In this document: piece after piece, positions 1-9,764 of the stretch
How positions within the stretch are numbered: position 1 is the stretch's first letter
How the letters are laid out: every line of letters starts with the position of its first letter
Assembly (NCBI GenBank): GCA_965261955.1
Contig: CBDHEM010000069.1
Span: 496,001 to 560,000 of the forward strand
Direction of reading: 5' to 3'
Length of the DNA stretch: 64,000 nucleotides
Origin: JABAAI01 sp965261955
Lineage (GTDB): Bacteria; Spirochaetota; Leptospiria; Leptospirales; Leptonemataceae
Notes under the pieces: generated by a model
The model's database searches: none
Seen by the model: only the letters and a program-made list of their open reading frames with translations
Told to the model about the DNA's origin: nothing
Program-made: the position numbers and the translations under genes

Positions 1-2
1 AT

Positions 3-34
3 CAATACACCAATACACCAATACACCAATACAC
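3..34. repeat. 8-bp tandem repeat
   Basis: Four perfect copies of caatacac are followed by a partial copy. The repeat touches the window edge, so the true copy number may be higher. No gene is seen over it. Confidence 0.8.
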
Positions 35-155
35 CACAAAAAAGACGATCATCTTTTTTTAGGCGAGAAGAGTTCATAAACAGAATTCCAAACTATGAAT
101 TATATGATTACTTTTGCAAAAGTCCTACTATTCATAATTAAAGCCACCATTGTTT

Positions 156-494
156 TGGAGACGGCGGGAGTCGAACCCGCGTCCTACGGCGCAGCATAAA
201 AGCCTCTACATGCTTAGTCGGCTAAGAGAACAGTTGCCTACCTGCCGACTGGCTAGCCACTGTTTTGCAGTCTGTAAATATTTGCCACTTCGCAGTCTGC
301 CACAAAGCAACTCATCCCTTGTAAATTACATTCTTTCCTGTCCCCAAAGGCAAAGACAGGAAGAACGCTGACCATTAATTATGCGGCCAGTGCGTACTCG
401 TTATTAGCAAGTGTTAAGTGAGGTTTTTAAGAGCTCCTCAACTCTACATGCCACATTTACACCAATTCACAGCAGTCGAAACCATTTCGTCCCC
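156..494 (-). ncRNA. ssrA: transfer-messenger RNA (tmRNA)
   Basis: Rescues stalled ribosomes and tags the unfinished peptide for proteolysis. On the minus strand the 5' end reads GGGGACGAAATGGTTTCGAC and the 3' end carries a T-arm (GGTTCGACTCCCGCC) followed by CGTCTCC. The 5' GGGGACG pairs with the 3' CGTCTCC to close the tRNA-like acceptor stem with one G-U pair. The tag frame lies in the middle of the molecule. The discriminator A is at 156 and is followed by AAA, so CCA is not encoded and must be added by nucleotidyltransferase. Length of about 339 nt is usual. No SmpB gene is in the window. Confidence 0.97.
379..408 (-). other. tmRNA proteolysis tag reading frame
   Basis: Inside the tmRNA the minus strand encodes GCT AAT AAC GAG TAC GCA CTG GCC GCA TAA, which gives ANNEYALAA followed by stop. 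The ANN start and ALAA end match the usual bacterial tag pattern recognised by ClpXP-type proteases. The GCT resume codon is inferred from this pattern. Confidence 0.92.
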
Positions 495-584
495 ATAGGG
501 GTATGCTGTGCAAAGCATTCTATCACATCAAGCAAAATATCTGATCTTTTCATAAGAGGAGGAGGAGGGCCGTCCTACTTGTAC

Positions 585-691
585 GGGCTGTTACAAAATA
601 TAAAAACACAATGGAATGCCTGCATAGAGTGCCTTGAATCGGCGATTCATAGCACTCTAGTTGTAATTATTTATATCTCGCAACAGTTCCC
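585..691. repeat. MITE-like inverted-repeat element, copy 1
   Basis: The left end GGGCTGTTACAAAATATAAA matches the reverse complement of the right end (GGGAACTGTTGCGAGATATA). The interior (about 625-660) is itself a strong hairpin: TAGAGTGC pairs with GCACTCTA and TGAATCG with CGATTCA. Ends resemble those of the elements at 51695, 51812 and 58484. It has no coding capacity. Confidence 0.65.
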
Positions 692-1135
692 TGATCAACT
701 CTGACCCCTATTCGTTTCGTGCTTTTACACCGTTAGGAACTCCTAGGGTACTTATACTCTCCCAAGCGGAGGTGATTTTCTTGTATTTCCCATAAAAGCT
801 CATGGGAAAGTGACATGGCAAACTTTTCTGAAAAAGGCTTAGCTAAAATTTTCCTAGTTCTTAGGACAACACCAGCTCTAGGCATCGCACTAGCAGAAGC
901 ATCACCACTGTGATGACCTAGAGCACAAAAAGAAGTCGACTTGGTCTTACAGAGCGGATAGCACGCACAAAAGTATACTGACTAGTAGACTGCCTTTTTA
1001 TGAACAAGAGGCGACAACACTCAAGTCAACAGATGGTTTTACAATACTGATTTAAGCAGAGATATGGGACTGAATTTTTATCACGAGCCAGATAGCATCT
1101 CTTGAAAAGGTTCGTGTCAATAATTTTTTTGATAT
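692..1135. other. intergenic stretch with no recognised gene
   Basis: No convincing coding frame, RNA gene or repeat is seen between the MITE-like element and the first repeat array. It may contain decayed coding remnants but nothing can be assigned. Confidence 0.5.
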
Positions 1136-2195
1136 ACCGATTTCCGCACCCTTCCTGAATCGCCGCTTCCATCGCAAAAACAAGCGAAGCTTGTTTTTAT
1201 CCACCAAATCTTGTTTTATCTACCAAAACCTGTTTCTACCCACAACTCTGGCTTGTTTTACCCACGAAGCCTGTTTTATCTACACAAAGCCCGTTTTTAT
1301 CTAAAACCCGCACCCTCCCAGAATCGCCGCTTCCATCACAAAAACAAGCGAAGCTTGTTTTATCTACCAAAACCTGTTTCTACCCACAACTCTGGCTTGT
1401 TTTACCCACGAAGCCTGTTTTATCTACACAAAGCCCGTTTTTATCTAAAACCCGCACCCTCCCAGAATCGCCGCTTTTATCACAAAAACAAGCGAAGCTT
1501 GTTTTTATCCACGACTCTGACTTCTCCTATCCAAAGCCCGGTCCCCACAAAAAATGTCTCTACACAAAGGGCTTTTTTCCGCACCCGTCCAGAAGCGCTG
1601 CTTCCATCACAAAAACAAGCGAAGCTTGTTTTTATCCACGACTCTGACTTCTCCTATCCAAAGCCCGGTCCTCACCAAAAAACGTCTCTACTCAAAGCCT
1701 GCTCCTCCCAGAATCGCCGCTTCAATCGTAAAAACAAGCAAAGCTTGTTTTTATCTACCAAAACCTGTTTCTACCCAGAACTCTGGCTTGTTTTATCTAC
1801 CAAAACCTGTTTCTACCCACAACTCTGGCTTGTTTTACCCACGAAGCCTGTTTTATCTACACAAAGCCCGTTTTTATCTAAAACCCGCACCTTTCCAGAA
1901 TCGCCGCTTCCATCGCAAAAACAAGCGAAGCTTGTTTTATCTACACAAATCTTCTTTTCTACCCACGACTCTAGCTTGTTTTACCCATGAAGCCTGTTTT
2001 ATCTACACAAAGCCCGTTTTTATCTAAAACCCGCACCCTCCCAGAATCGCCGCTTCAATCGCAAAAATAAGCGAAGCTGGTTTTATCTACACAAAGCTTC
2101 TTTTCTACCCACAAAGCTTGTTTTACCCATGAAGCCTGTTTTATCTATACAAAGCCCATTTTATCTACCAAAGCCTGATCCTCACTAAAAACGCC
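1136..2195. repeat. hairpin-rich repeat array, type A (copy 1)
   Basis: About seven irregular units of roughly 100-190 bp. Each is centred on a short perfect palindrome, AAAACAAGC-GAA-GCTTGTTTT, a 9-bp stem with a GAA loop. Spacers recur in mosaic order (for example the blocks around 'cccacaactctggcttg' and 'cccgcaccctcccagaatcg'). Overlapping open frames up to 259 aa occur here, but they merely follow the repeat and have no start signal or family resemblance. Best read as a REP/BIME-like non-coding array downstream of the GLUG gene. The same array returns at 9765-11195. Confidence 0.8.
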
Positions 2196-2208
2196 GTTCT
2201 CCTCTCCG

Positions 2209-2310
2209 CTAGCTCTGCCCCTTTATGATGTCCCCGCAATCGGGTATTTTTACATCGCCCTCATTTATGTTGATATTATTGGTGCCAGAGACCGTTTCAC
2301 AGCCAGCCCC
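2209..2310 (-). pseudogene. relic of an alternative GLUG-protein C-terminus
   Basis: Read on minus this encodes a stretch like GCETVSGTNNININ followed by EGDVKIPDCGDIIKGQS and stop. It is homologous to the internal tail of the large GLUG protein (about 4800-4880) and to the C-terminus of the IS-broken GLUG gene at 59015. It lies about 90 bp downstream of the current stop codon of the GLUG gene and is not joined to any open frame. Confidence 0.75.
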
Positions 2311-2400
2311 CTATCTCCGTTCTAGAAGCTATCCTTCTAGCTATCGCCCTCTCATTCAGTCGCGTAGCCCCGGCAGGGGTATTCCTTTCCTCCGCCGGGA

Positions 2401-5400
2401 CTAGCGTTGCCCTGGGATAAGAGAACCACAAGCGGGCAGGACTCCACTCCCACACCACCTTGGAGCGGGAGAAGCCGTTGGATTCTGGGCATACTTGAGC
2501 GCGGGCAACTGAGTCGTTGTAGCAAAGTGCCAGTTTCCGGTCGTCCAGCCCGTAGTGGAGGAGGTGAGGGCCGCGATTTGGGCGACTGTTTGAGACACAC
2601 AAACGGCAGTAGAAGTGGGGGGAGTGATAATGGACAGACAACTACCAGTACCAATGCCATTGGTGCCAGAGGCATGCACAAAGTAGTTCTTTCCGGTTAC
2701 AGAACCTTGAGATTGCCCGATGAGCCCGCCTACAGCAGTCGTCCCCGTCACAGCTCCTGTGGCATAGGAGTTGCTTACAGAACTACTAGAAGACCCGATG
2801 AGCCCGCCGGCATTAACCAGCCCACTCACATCTCCCGTGGCATAGGAGTTGCTTACAGAACCTTGAGATTGCCCGATGAGCCCGCCAGTATTACTCGTCC
2901 TCCTCCCCATCACATCTCCCATGGCATAGGTCTTGCTTACAGAACCAGAAGAATAACCGATGAGCCCGCCAGTATTACTCGCCCCCCCCGTCACATCTCC
3001 CGTGGCATAGGAGTTGCTTACAGAAGCAGAAGAATCCCCGATGAGCCCGCCGACATTACCACTACCCTCCACATCTCCCATGGCATGGGAGTTGCTTACG
3101 GGACCTTGAGAATCCCCGATGAGCCCGCCGACATTAGTACCCGTCCCCTCCACATCTCCCCTGGCATAGGAGTTGCTTACAGTACCAGAACCAGAAGATT
3201 TCCCGATGAGCCCGCCAGTATTACTCGTCTTCCCCATCACAGCTCCCGTGGCATAGGAGTTCCTTACAGGACCTTGAGAATCCCCGATGAGCCCGCCGGT
3301 ATTATTACCCTTCCCCGTCACAGCTCCCATAGCATGGGAGTTGCTTACAGAAGCAGAAGAAGCCCCGATGAGCCCGCCGATATTATTCCCCGTCCCCGTC
3401 ACAGCTCCCATAGCATAGGAGCCACTTACTGAATTAGAAGAACCTTGAGCCCAACCGATGAGCCCGCCGACAGACCCCGCCCCCGTCACAGTTCCCATGA
3501 TGGCATGGGAGTTGCTTACAGGACCTTGAGAATGACCGATGAGCCCGCCGACATTACCCGCCCCATTCACAGCTCCCATGGCATGGGAGTTGCTTACAGT
3601 ACCTTCAGAATGACCGATGAGCCCGCCGACTTTATTCCCCGCCCCCGTCCCCGTCACAGCTCCCGTAGCATAGGAGCCACTTACTGAATTAGAAGAACCT
3701 TGAGCCCAACCGATGAGCCCGCCGACTTTCCCCGTCCCCGTCACAGCTCCCGTAGCATAGGAGTCACTTACAGAACCAGAACCTCCAGAATGACCGATGA
3801 GCCCGCCGACATTAGTACCCGTCCCCTCCACATCTCCCTTGGCATAGGAGTCACTTACAGAACCTTCAGAAACCCCGATGAGCCCGCCGACACTACCATT
3901 ACCCGTCACAGTTCCCATGATGGCATGGGAGTTCCTTACAGGACCTTGAGAATGACCGATGAGCCCGCCGACATTAGTACCCGCCCCCTCCACATCTCCC
4001 GTAGCATAGGAGTTGCTTACAGTACCTCCAGCCCAACCGATGAGCCCGCCGACACTATTACCTACCCCCCCCGTCACAGCTCCCGTAGCATGGGAGTTGC
4101 TTACAGAAGCAGAAGAAGCCCCGATGAGCCCGCCAACATTATTCCTCCCCGTCCCCCTCACATCTCCCGTAGCATAGGAGCCACTTACTGAATTAAAAGA
4201 ACCTTCAGCCCAACCGATGAGCCCGCCGACAGACCCCGTCCCCGTCACAGCTCCCGTAGCATAGGAGTCACTTACAGAACCAGAACCTCCAGAATGACCG
4301 ATGAGCCCGCCGACATTAGTACCCGCCCCCATCACAGCTCCCGTAGCATAGGAGTCACTTACAGAACCAGAAGAATCCCCGATGAGCCCGCCGACATGCT
4401 CACTACCCACTATATAGGCAGCTGTCACACCTATATTCTTAATCTCAGCAAGAGTGCCGGTATAGCCAAACAAGCCTACGTCGTCCGTAGATGGACGATT
4501 GATGTAGAGGCCGGTGATTTTATGGCCGGCCCCATCGAGGCTACCGATGAACTGAGTCGTACTATTCCCTATGGGCGTAAAGCCCCGACAATTAGCGCTA
4601 GCTCCATTGTTACCGTTGTAGGCTACGCAGGTCGTCGCACTAGAGTCATCTTCACTCCAGCTCGCGCTGGCGTCGATGTCATTGCCCAAGCGGTAGTGGT
4701 AATATAGACCATCTTTGACCGCTTTGAGTTCGGCATAGGTGGTGATGATGATAGGAAAGTTGGGACCATCCCCTCGTGCAATGGGAATTGGCTGTCCCGG
4801 TAGCAAATCCCCGCAATCGGGTATTTTCACATCGCCCTCATTGCTGTTGATGTTATTCGTACCAGAGATGGTCTCACAGCCAGCTCCGCTATATAACACG
4901 GCGGGGAACTGAGTCGTTGTACCAAAGTCCCAGTTTATAGTGGCCGCGCTAGTGGCAGTTGCCCAGCCCGAAGCGGTGGCGGTGAGGGCCGCGATGTCGG
5001 CGGCTGTTTGAGACACACAATTGCTAGGCGAACAAGTACCACTGCCAATGCCATTGGTGCCAGAGGAGCTATCCACAAAGTAGCTCGTTCCCATTACAGA
5101 ACCAGAAAAACTCCCGATGAGCCCGCCGACAGATCCTGTCCCCATCACAGCTCCTGTCCCCATCACAGCTCCTGTGGCATAGGAGTTGCTTACAGAAGCA
5201 GAAGAATCCCCGATGAGCCCGCCGACATTATTCCCCGCACCCTCCACATCTCCCTTGGCATAGGAGTTGCTTACTGAATTAGAAGAACCTTCAGCCCAAC
5301 CGATGAGCCCACCAACAGAATTCCCCGTCCCCGTCACAGCTCCCGTGGCATAGGAGTTACTTACAGGATCTTGAGAATGACCGATGAGCCCGCCGACATT

Positions 5401-7287
5401 ATTCCCCGCCCCCTTCACAGCTCCCATGGCATGGGAGTTGCTTACGGGACCTTGAGAATTCCCGATGAGCCCGCCGACTTTATCACCCGTCCCCTTCACA
5501 TCTCCCGTAGCATGGGAGTTGCTTACAGAACCTTCAGTCCAACCGATGAGCCCGCCGACATTAATACCCGTCCCCTTCACATCTCCCGTAGCATGGGAGT
5601 TGCTTACAGAAGCAGAAGAAGCCCCGATGAGCCCGCCAGTACTACTCACCCCCGTCACAGCTCCCGTAGCATAGGAGCCACTTACTGAATTAGAAGAAGC
5701 TTCAGCCCAACCGATGAGCCCACCAACAGAATTCCCCGTCCCCTTCACAGCTCCCGTAGCATGGGAGTCACTTACAGAACCAGAACCTCCAGAATGACCG
5801 ATGAGCCCGCCGACATTACCATTACCCTCCACATCTCCCTTGGCATAGGAGTCACTTACAGAACCAGAAGAAACCCCGATGAGCCCGCCGACACTACCAT
5901 TACCCTCCACATCTCCCATGGCATGGGAGTTGCTTACTGAACCAGTAGCATGACCAATGAGCCCGCCGACATTATCACCCGTCCCCTCCACATCTCCCCT
6001 GGCATAGGAGTTGCTTACAGTACCTCCAGCCCAACCGATGAGCCCGCCGACACTATTACCTACACCCCCCGTCACAGCTCCCGTAGCATGGGAGTTGCTT
6101 ACAGAAGCAGAAGAAGCCCCGATGAGCCCGCCAACATTATTCCTCCCCGTCCCCTCCACATCTCCCGTAGCATAGGAGCCACTTACTGAATTAAAAGAAC
6201 CTTCAGCCCAACCGATGAGCCCGCCGACAGACCCCATCCCCGTCACAGCTCCCGTGGCATAGGAGTCACTTACAGAACCAGAACCTCCAGAATGACCGAT
6301 GAGCCCGCCGACATTATTCCCCGCCCCCGTCACAGCTCCCGTAGCATAGGAGTCACTTACAGAACCAGAAGAATCCCCAATGAGCCCGCCGACATGCTCA
6401 CCCGTCCCCGCCCCCGTCACAGCTCCCGTAGCATAGGAGTCACTTACAGAACCAGAAGAATCCCCAATGAGCCCGCCGACATTATTCCCCGCCCCCGTCA
6501 CAGCTCCCGTAGCATAGGAGTCACTTACAGAACCAGAAGAATCCCCAATGAGCCCGCCGACATTATTCCCCATCCCCTTCACAGCTCCCGTGGCATGGGA
6601 GTCTCTTACAGTACCCGAACCTGTAGAATAACCGATGAGCCCGCCGACATTATTCCCCGCCCCCATCACATCTCCCATGGTAGAGGAGTTACTTACAGTA
6701 CCTTGAGAATGACCGATGAGCCCGCCGACACGCTCTCTACCCACTATATAGGCAGCTGTCACACCTATATTCTTAATCTCAGCAAGAGTGCCGGTATAGC
6801 CAAACAAGCCTACGTCGTCCGTAGATGGACGATTGATGTAGAGGCCGGTGATTTTATGGCCGGCCCCATCGAGGCTACCAATGAACTGAGTCGTACTATT
6901 ACTATTCCCTATGGGCGTAAAGCCCCGACAATTAGCTGCGGGATTTCCATTGGCTGCTTTTCCATTGCTACCGTTGTAGGCTACGCAGGTCATGCTAGTG
7001 TCATTTTCACTCCAGCTCGCGCTGGCGTCGATGTCATTGCCCAAACGGTAGTGGTGATATAGACCATCTTTGACCGCTTTGAGTTCGGCATAGGTGGTGA
7101 TCATGATGGGCTTGATTCTAAGGAGACCCACTGAGGGCAATTTTCCATTTTCATGAGAACTACAAGCAGAATAAAGTAAAATGGAGAGTATTGGGATCGT
7201 GAAGAAGGAGAGAGTTAGGTTTTGTTTACAGCCCCGCGAGACAGGGGAGTGCATATCTTTAGTCACGCTGCTTCCGATAGTTTTCAT
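2401..7287 (-). CDS. large GLUG-repeat lipoprotein
   Basis: A 1628-aa predicted exported lipoprotein, probably displayed on the cell surface. The N-terminus has a hydrophobic stretch (about 24-41) ending in lipobox YSAC, with Cys near 42. The start is supported by an AGAGGT ribosome site about 7 nt upstream of ATG. Almost all of the rest is GLUG repeats (PF07581 type, core VGGLIG then S(N/D)S(Y/H)ATG) of about 25-28 aa. The protein holds two full modules in tandem. Each opens with ITTYAELKAVKDGLY and a GLDGAGHKI-like block and then runs through the GLUG repeats. The first module ends with a Cys-containing tail at about 4800-4880, the second with CGSLIPGQR. GLUG proteins are known among bacterial surface and adhesin-type proteins; the ligand is unknown. 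It is closely related to the gene at 11390. Confidence 0.9.
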   Translation of the reverse strand: MKTIGSSVTKDMHSPVSRGCKQNLTLSFFTIPILSILLYSACSSHENGKLPSVGLLRIKPIMITTYAELKAVKDGLYHHYRLGNDIDASASWSENDTSMTCVAYNGSNGKAANGNPAANCRGFTPIGNSNSTTQFIGSLDGAGHKITGLYINRPSTDDVGLFGYTGTLAEIKNIGVTAAYIVGRERVGGLIGHSQGTVSNSSTMGDVMGAGNNVGGLIGYSTGSGTVRDSHATGAVKGMGNNVGGLIGDSSGSVSDSYATGAVTGAGNNVGGLIGDSSGSVSDSYATGAVTGAGTGEHVGGLIGDSSGSVSDSYATGAVTGAGNNVGGLIGHSGGSGSVSDSYATGAVTGMGSVGGLIGWAEGSFNSVSGSYATGDVEGTGRNNVGGLIGASSASVSNSHATGAVTGGVGNSVGGLIGWAGGTVSNSYARGDVEGTGDNVGGLIGHATGSVSNSHAMGDVEGNGSVGGLIGVSSGSVSDSYAKGDVEGNGNVGGLIGHSGGSGSVSDSHATGAVKGTGNSVGGLIGWAEASSNSVSGSYATGAVTGVSSTGGLIGASSASVSNSHATGDVKGTGINVGGLIGWTEGSVSNSHATGDVKGTGDKVGGLIGNSQGPVSNSHAMGAVKGAGNNVGGLIGHSQDPVSNSYATGAVTGTGNSVGGLIGWAEGSSNSVSNSYAKGDVEGAGNNVGGLIGDSSASVSNSYATGAVMGTGAVMGTGSVGGLIGSFSGSVMGTSYFVDSSSGTNGIGSGTCSPSNCVSQTAADIAALTATASGWATATSAATINWDFGTTTQFPAVLYSGAGCETISGTNNINSNEGDVKIPDCGDLLPGQPIPIARGDGPNFPIIITTYAELKAVKDGLYYHYRLGNDIDASASWSEDDSSATTCVAYNGNNGASANCRGFTPIGNSTTQFIGSLDGAGHKITGLYINRPSTDDVGLFGYTGTLAEIKNIGVTAAYIVGSEHVGGLIGDSSGSVSDSYATGAVMGAGTNVGGLIGHSGGSGSVSDSYATGAVTGTGSVGGLIGWAEGSFNSVSGSYATGDVRGTGRNNVGGLIGASSASVSNSHATGAVTGGVGNSVGGLIGWAGGTVSNSYATGDVEGAGTNVGGLIGHSQGPVRNSHAIMGTVTGNGSVGGLIGVSEGSVSDSYAKGDVEGTGTNVGGLIGHSGGSGSVSDSYATGAVTGTGKVGGLIGWAQGSSNSVSGSYATGAVTGTGAGNKVGGLIGHSEGTVSNSHAMGAVNGAGNVGGLIGHSQGPVSNSHAIMGTVTGAGSVGGLIGWAQGSSNSVSGSYAMGAVTGTGNNIGGLIGASSASVSNSHAMGAVTGKGNNTGGLIGDSQGPVRNSYATGAVMGKTSNTGGLIGKSSGSGTVSNSYARGDVEGTGTNVGGLIGDSQGPVSNSHAMGDVEGSGNVGGLIGDSSASVSNSYATGDVTGGASNTGGLIGYSSGSVSKTYAMGDVMGRRTSNTGGLIGQSQGSVSNSYATGDVSGLVNAGGLIGSSSSSVSNSYATGAVTGTTAVGGLIGQSQGSVTGKNYFVHASGTNGIGTGSCLSIITPPTSTAVCVSQTVAQIAALTSSTTGWTTGNWHFATTTQLPALKYAQNPTASPAPRWCGSGVLPACGSLIPGQR

Positions 7288-7358
7288 ACTATTGACCTCT
7301 TTTTTTGCACGTCAGCTTTTATCTCGATTACGCACTCGTTCCCAAGATAGAAGACCAT

Positions 7359-7386
7359 ATCATAAATTAGACAGGGCATACGTCAA
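7359..7386 (-). promoter_or_regulatory. putative sigma-70-type promoter of the large GLUG gene
   Basis: On minus, TTGACG and TATGAT are separated by 16 bp, about 70 bp upstream of the ATG. The whole leader is nearly identical to that of the GLUG gene at 11390, where the -35 is a perfect TTGACA. Inferred from consensus only. Confidence 0.5.
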
Positions 7387-7394
7387 ACTAATTT

Positions 7395-9760
7395 TGGGAA
7401 GCTTTGCGAGTGGAAGGCTTTGCTGTGAAAGAGAGCTTTGCTGAAGGGAACTTACCAAAGAGAGATTTGCAGTGGGAAGATTACGTCGTGGTGGGCTTTG
7501 CGAGTGAAAGGCTTTGCCAAGGCAAAGCTAGAGCAAAGCTCGCGATTTTAAGGGCGCGAAAAAGGCAAGGTATTCGTGGGAAACAAGCGAAGCTGGGAGG
7601 TTCTCTTGGGAAGATTTCCTTGGGAAGATTTGTGATTGGAAGGGTTTCCTATGAAAGAAAGCTTTGCTGAAGGGAACTTACCAAAGAGAGATTTACAGTG
7701 GGAAGATTACGTCGTGGTGGGCTTTGCTGAAGCAAAGCCATCGATTTTAAGGGCGCGAAAAAGGCAAGGTTGGGGAGGCTTGCTCATGGTTGGAGGCGTT
7801 CTGTGGAAAGCTTTGCGATTGAAAGGCTTTGCCAAGGCAAAGCTAGGGCAAAGCTAGAGCAAAGCTAGAGCAAAGCTCGCGATTTTAAGGGCGCGAAAAA
7901 GACGAGGTTGGGGAGGCTTGCTCATGTTTGGAGGCGTTCGTGGTAGGCTTTGCGAGTGAAAGGCTTTGCCAAGGCAAAGCTAGAGCAAAGCTCGCGATTT
8001 TAAGGGCGCGAAAAAGGCAAGGTTGGGGAGGCTTGCTCATGGTTGGAGGCGTTCATGGTAGGCTTTGCGAGTGAAAGGCTTTGCGATTGAAAGGCTTTGC
8101 CAAGGCAAAGCTAGGGCAAAGCTAGAGCAAAGCTCGCGATTTTAAGGGCGCGAAAAAGGGAAGGTTGGGGAGGCTTGCTCATGGTTGGAGGCGTTCGTGG
8201 TAGGCTTTGCGAGTGGAAAGTTTGCCTATGTAAGGGAGGCTTTGCTGAGGCAAAGCCCACGATTTTAAGGGCGCGAAATATTGGAAGGTATTCGTGGAAA
8301 GCTTTGCTGAGGCAAAGCACCCGATTCTGAGGGCGCGAAAAAGGCAAGGTTTACGTGGGAAACAAGCGAAGCTGGGAGGTTCTCTTGGGAAGATTTCCTT
8401 GGGAAGATTTGTGATTGGAAAGGTTTCCTATGAAAGAAAGCTTTGCTGAGGCAAAGCTCTCGATTTTGAGGGCGCGAAAAAGGCGAGGTTGGGGAGGCTT
8501 GCTCATGTTTGGAGGCCTTCGTGGAAAGCTTTGCGAGTGAAAGGCTTTGCCAAGGCAAAGCTAGAGCAAAGCTCGCGATTTTAAGAGCACGAAAAAGGTG
8601 AGGTTGGGGAGGCTTGCTCATGGTTGGAGGCGTTCTGTGGAAAGCTTTGCGAGTGAAAGGCTTTGCGATTGAAAGGCTTTGCCAAGGCAAAGCTAGGGCA
8701 AAGCTAGAGCAAAGCTCGCGATTTTAAGGGCGCGAAAAAGGCAAGGTTGAGGAGGCTTGCTCATGTTTGGAGGCGTTCGTGGTAGGCCTTGCGAGTGAAA
8801 GGCTTTGCCAAGGCAAAGCTAGAGCAAAGCTCGCGATTTTAAGGGCGCGAAAAAGGGAAGGTTGGGGAGGATTGCTCATGGTTGGAGGCGTTCGTGGTAG
8901 GTTTTGCGAGTGGAAAGTTTGCTCATGTTGGGAAGCGTTCTGTGGAAAGCTTTGCGAGTGAAAGGCTTTGCCAAGGCAAAGCTAGAGCAAAGCTCTCGAT
9001 TTTGAGGGCGCGAAAAAGGCAAGGTTGGGGCGAAATATTGGGAGGTACTCGTGGTAGGCTTTGCTGAAGCAAAGCCCACGATTTTAAGGGCGCGAAAAAG
9101 GCAAGGTTGGGGAGGATTGCTCATGGTTGGAGGCGTTCGTGGTAGGTTTTGCGAGTGGAAAGTTTGCTCATGTTGGGAAGCGTTCTGTGGAAAGCTTTGC
9201 GAGTGAAAGGCTTTGCCAAGGCAAAGCTAGAGCAAAGCTCTCGATTTTGAGGGCGCGAAAAAGGGAAGGTTGGGGAGGCTTGCTCATGGTTGGAGGCGTT
9301 CGTGGTAGGCTTTGCGAGTGGAAAGTTTGCCTATGTAAGGGAGGCTTTGCTGAGGCAAAGCCCACGATTTTAAGGGCGCGAAATATTGGAAGGTATTCGT
9401 GGAAAGCTTTGCTGAGGCAAAGCACCCGATTCTGAGGGCGCGAAAAAGGCAAGGTTTACGTGGGAAACAAGCGAAGCTGGGAGGTTCTCTTGGGAAGATT
9501 TCCTTGGGAAGATTTGTGATTGGAAAGGTTTCCTATGAAAGAAAGCTTTGCTGAGGCAAAGCTCTCGATTTTGAGGGCGCGAAAAAGGCGAGGTTGGGGA
9601 GGCTTGCTCATGTTTGGAGGCCTTCGTGGAAAGCTTTGCGAGTGGAAGGGTTGCTCATGTTGGGAGCTTTTGTGGAGAGCTTTGCGAGTGAAAGGCTTTG
9701 CCAAGGCAAAGCTAGAGCAAAGCTCGCGATGTTTAAGGGCGCGAAAAAGGTGAGGCTTCC
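7395..9760. repeat. hairpin-rich repeat array, type B (copy 1)
   Basis: About 20 mosaic units of roughly 100-120 bp. Hallmarks are GCTTTGCC-AA-GGCAAAGC palindromes (also GCTTTGCTGAGGCAAAGC), followed by gctagagcaaagct and TCGCG-attttaaggg-CGCGA hairpins. Spacers such as 'ggttggggaggcttgctcatg' variants recur between them. Open frames on both strands come from the repeat, not from genes. It begins about 110 bp upstream of the GLUG ATG and merges into array A near 9760 through the shared words 'gggaaacaagcgaagct'. Confidence 0.8.
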
Positions 9761-9764
9761 ACGT

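Noticed and set aside
41..60. Terminator of the tmRNA (A-rich / T-rich hairpin)
   Set aside because: The stem is only A-T pairs with a six-base loop; support is too weak to call it.
150..704. Plus-strand frames over the tmRNA and the following MITE-like element
   Set aside because: The region is explained by the tmRNA and a non-coding inverted-repeat element.
1211..2027. Long overlapping open frames (up to 259 aa) in array A
   Set aside because: Frames follow the repeat units, overlap one another in several frames, lack ribosome sites and resemble no protein family; the hairpin repeat explains them.
2407..4707. Long plus-strand frames opposite the GLUG genes
   Set aside because: They are shadows of the regular GLUG repeat on the other strand; the minus frame has signal peptide, ribosome site and family match.
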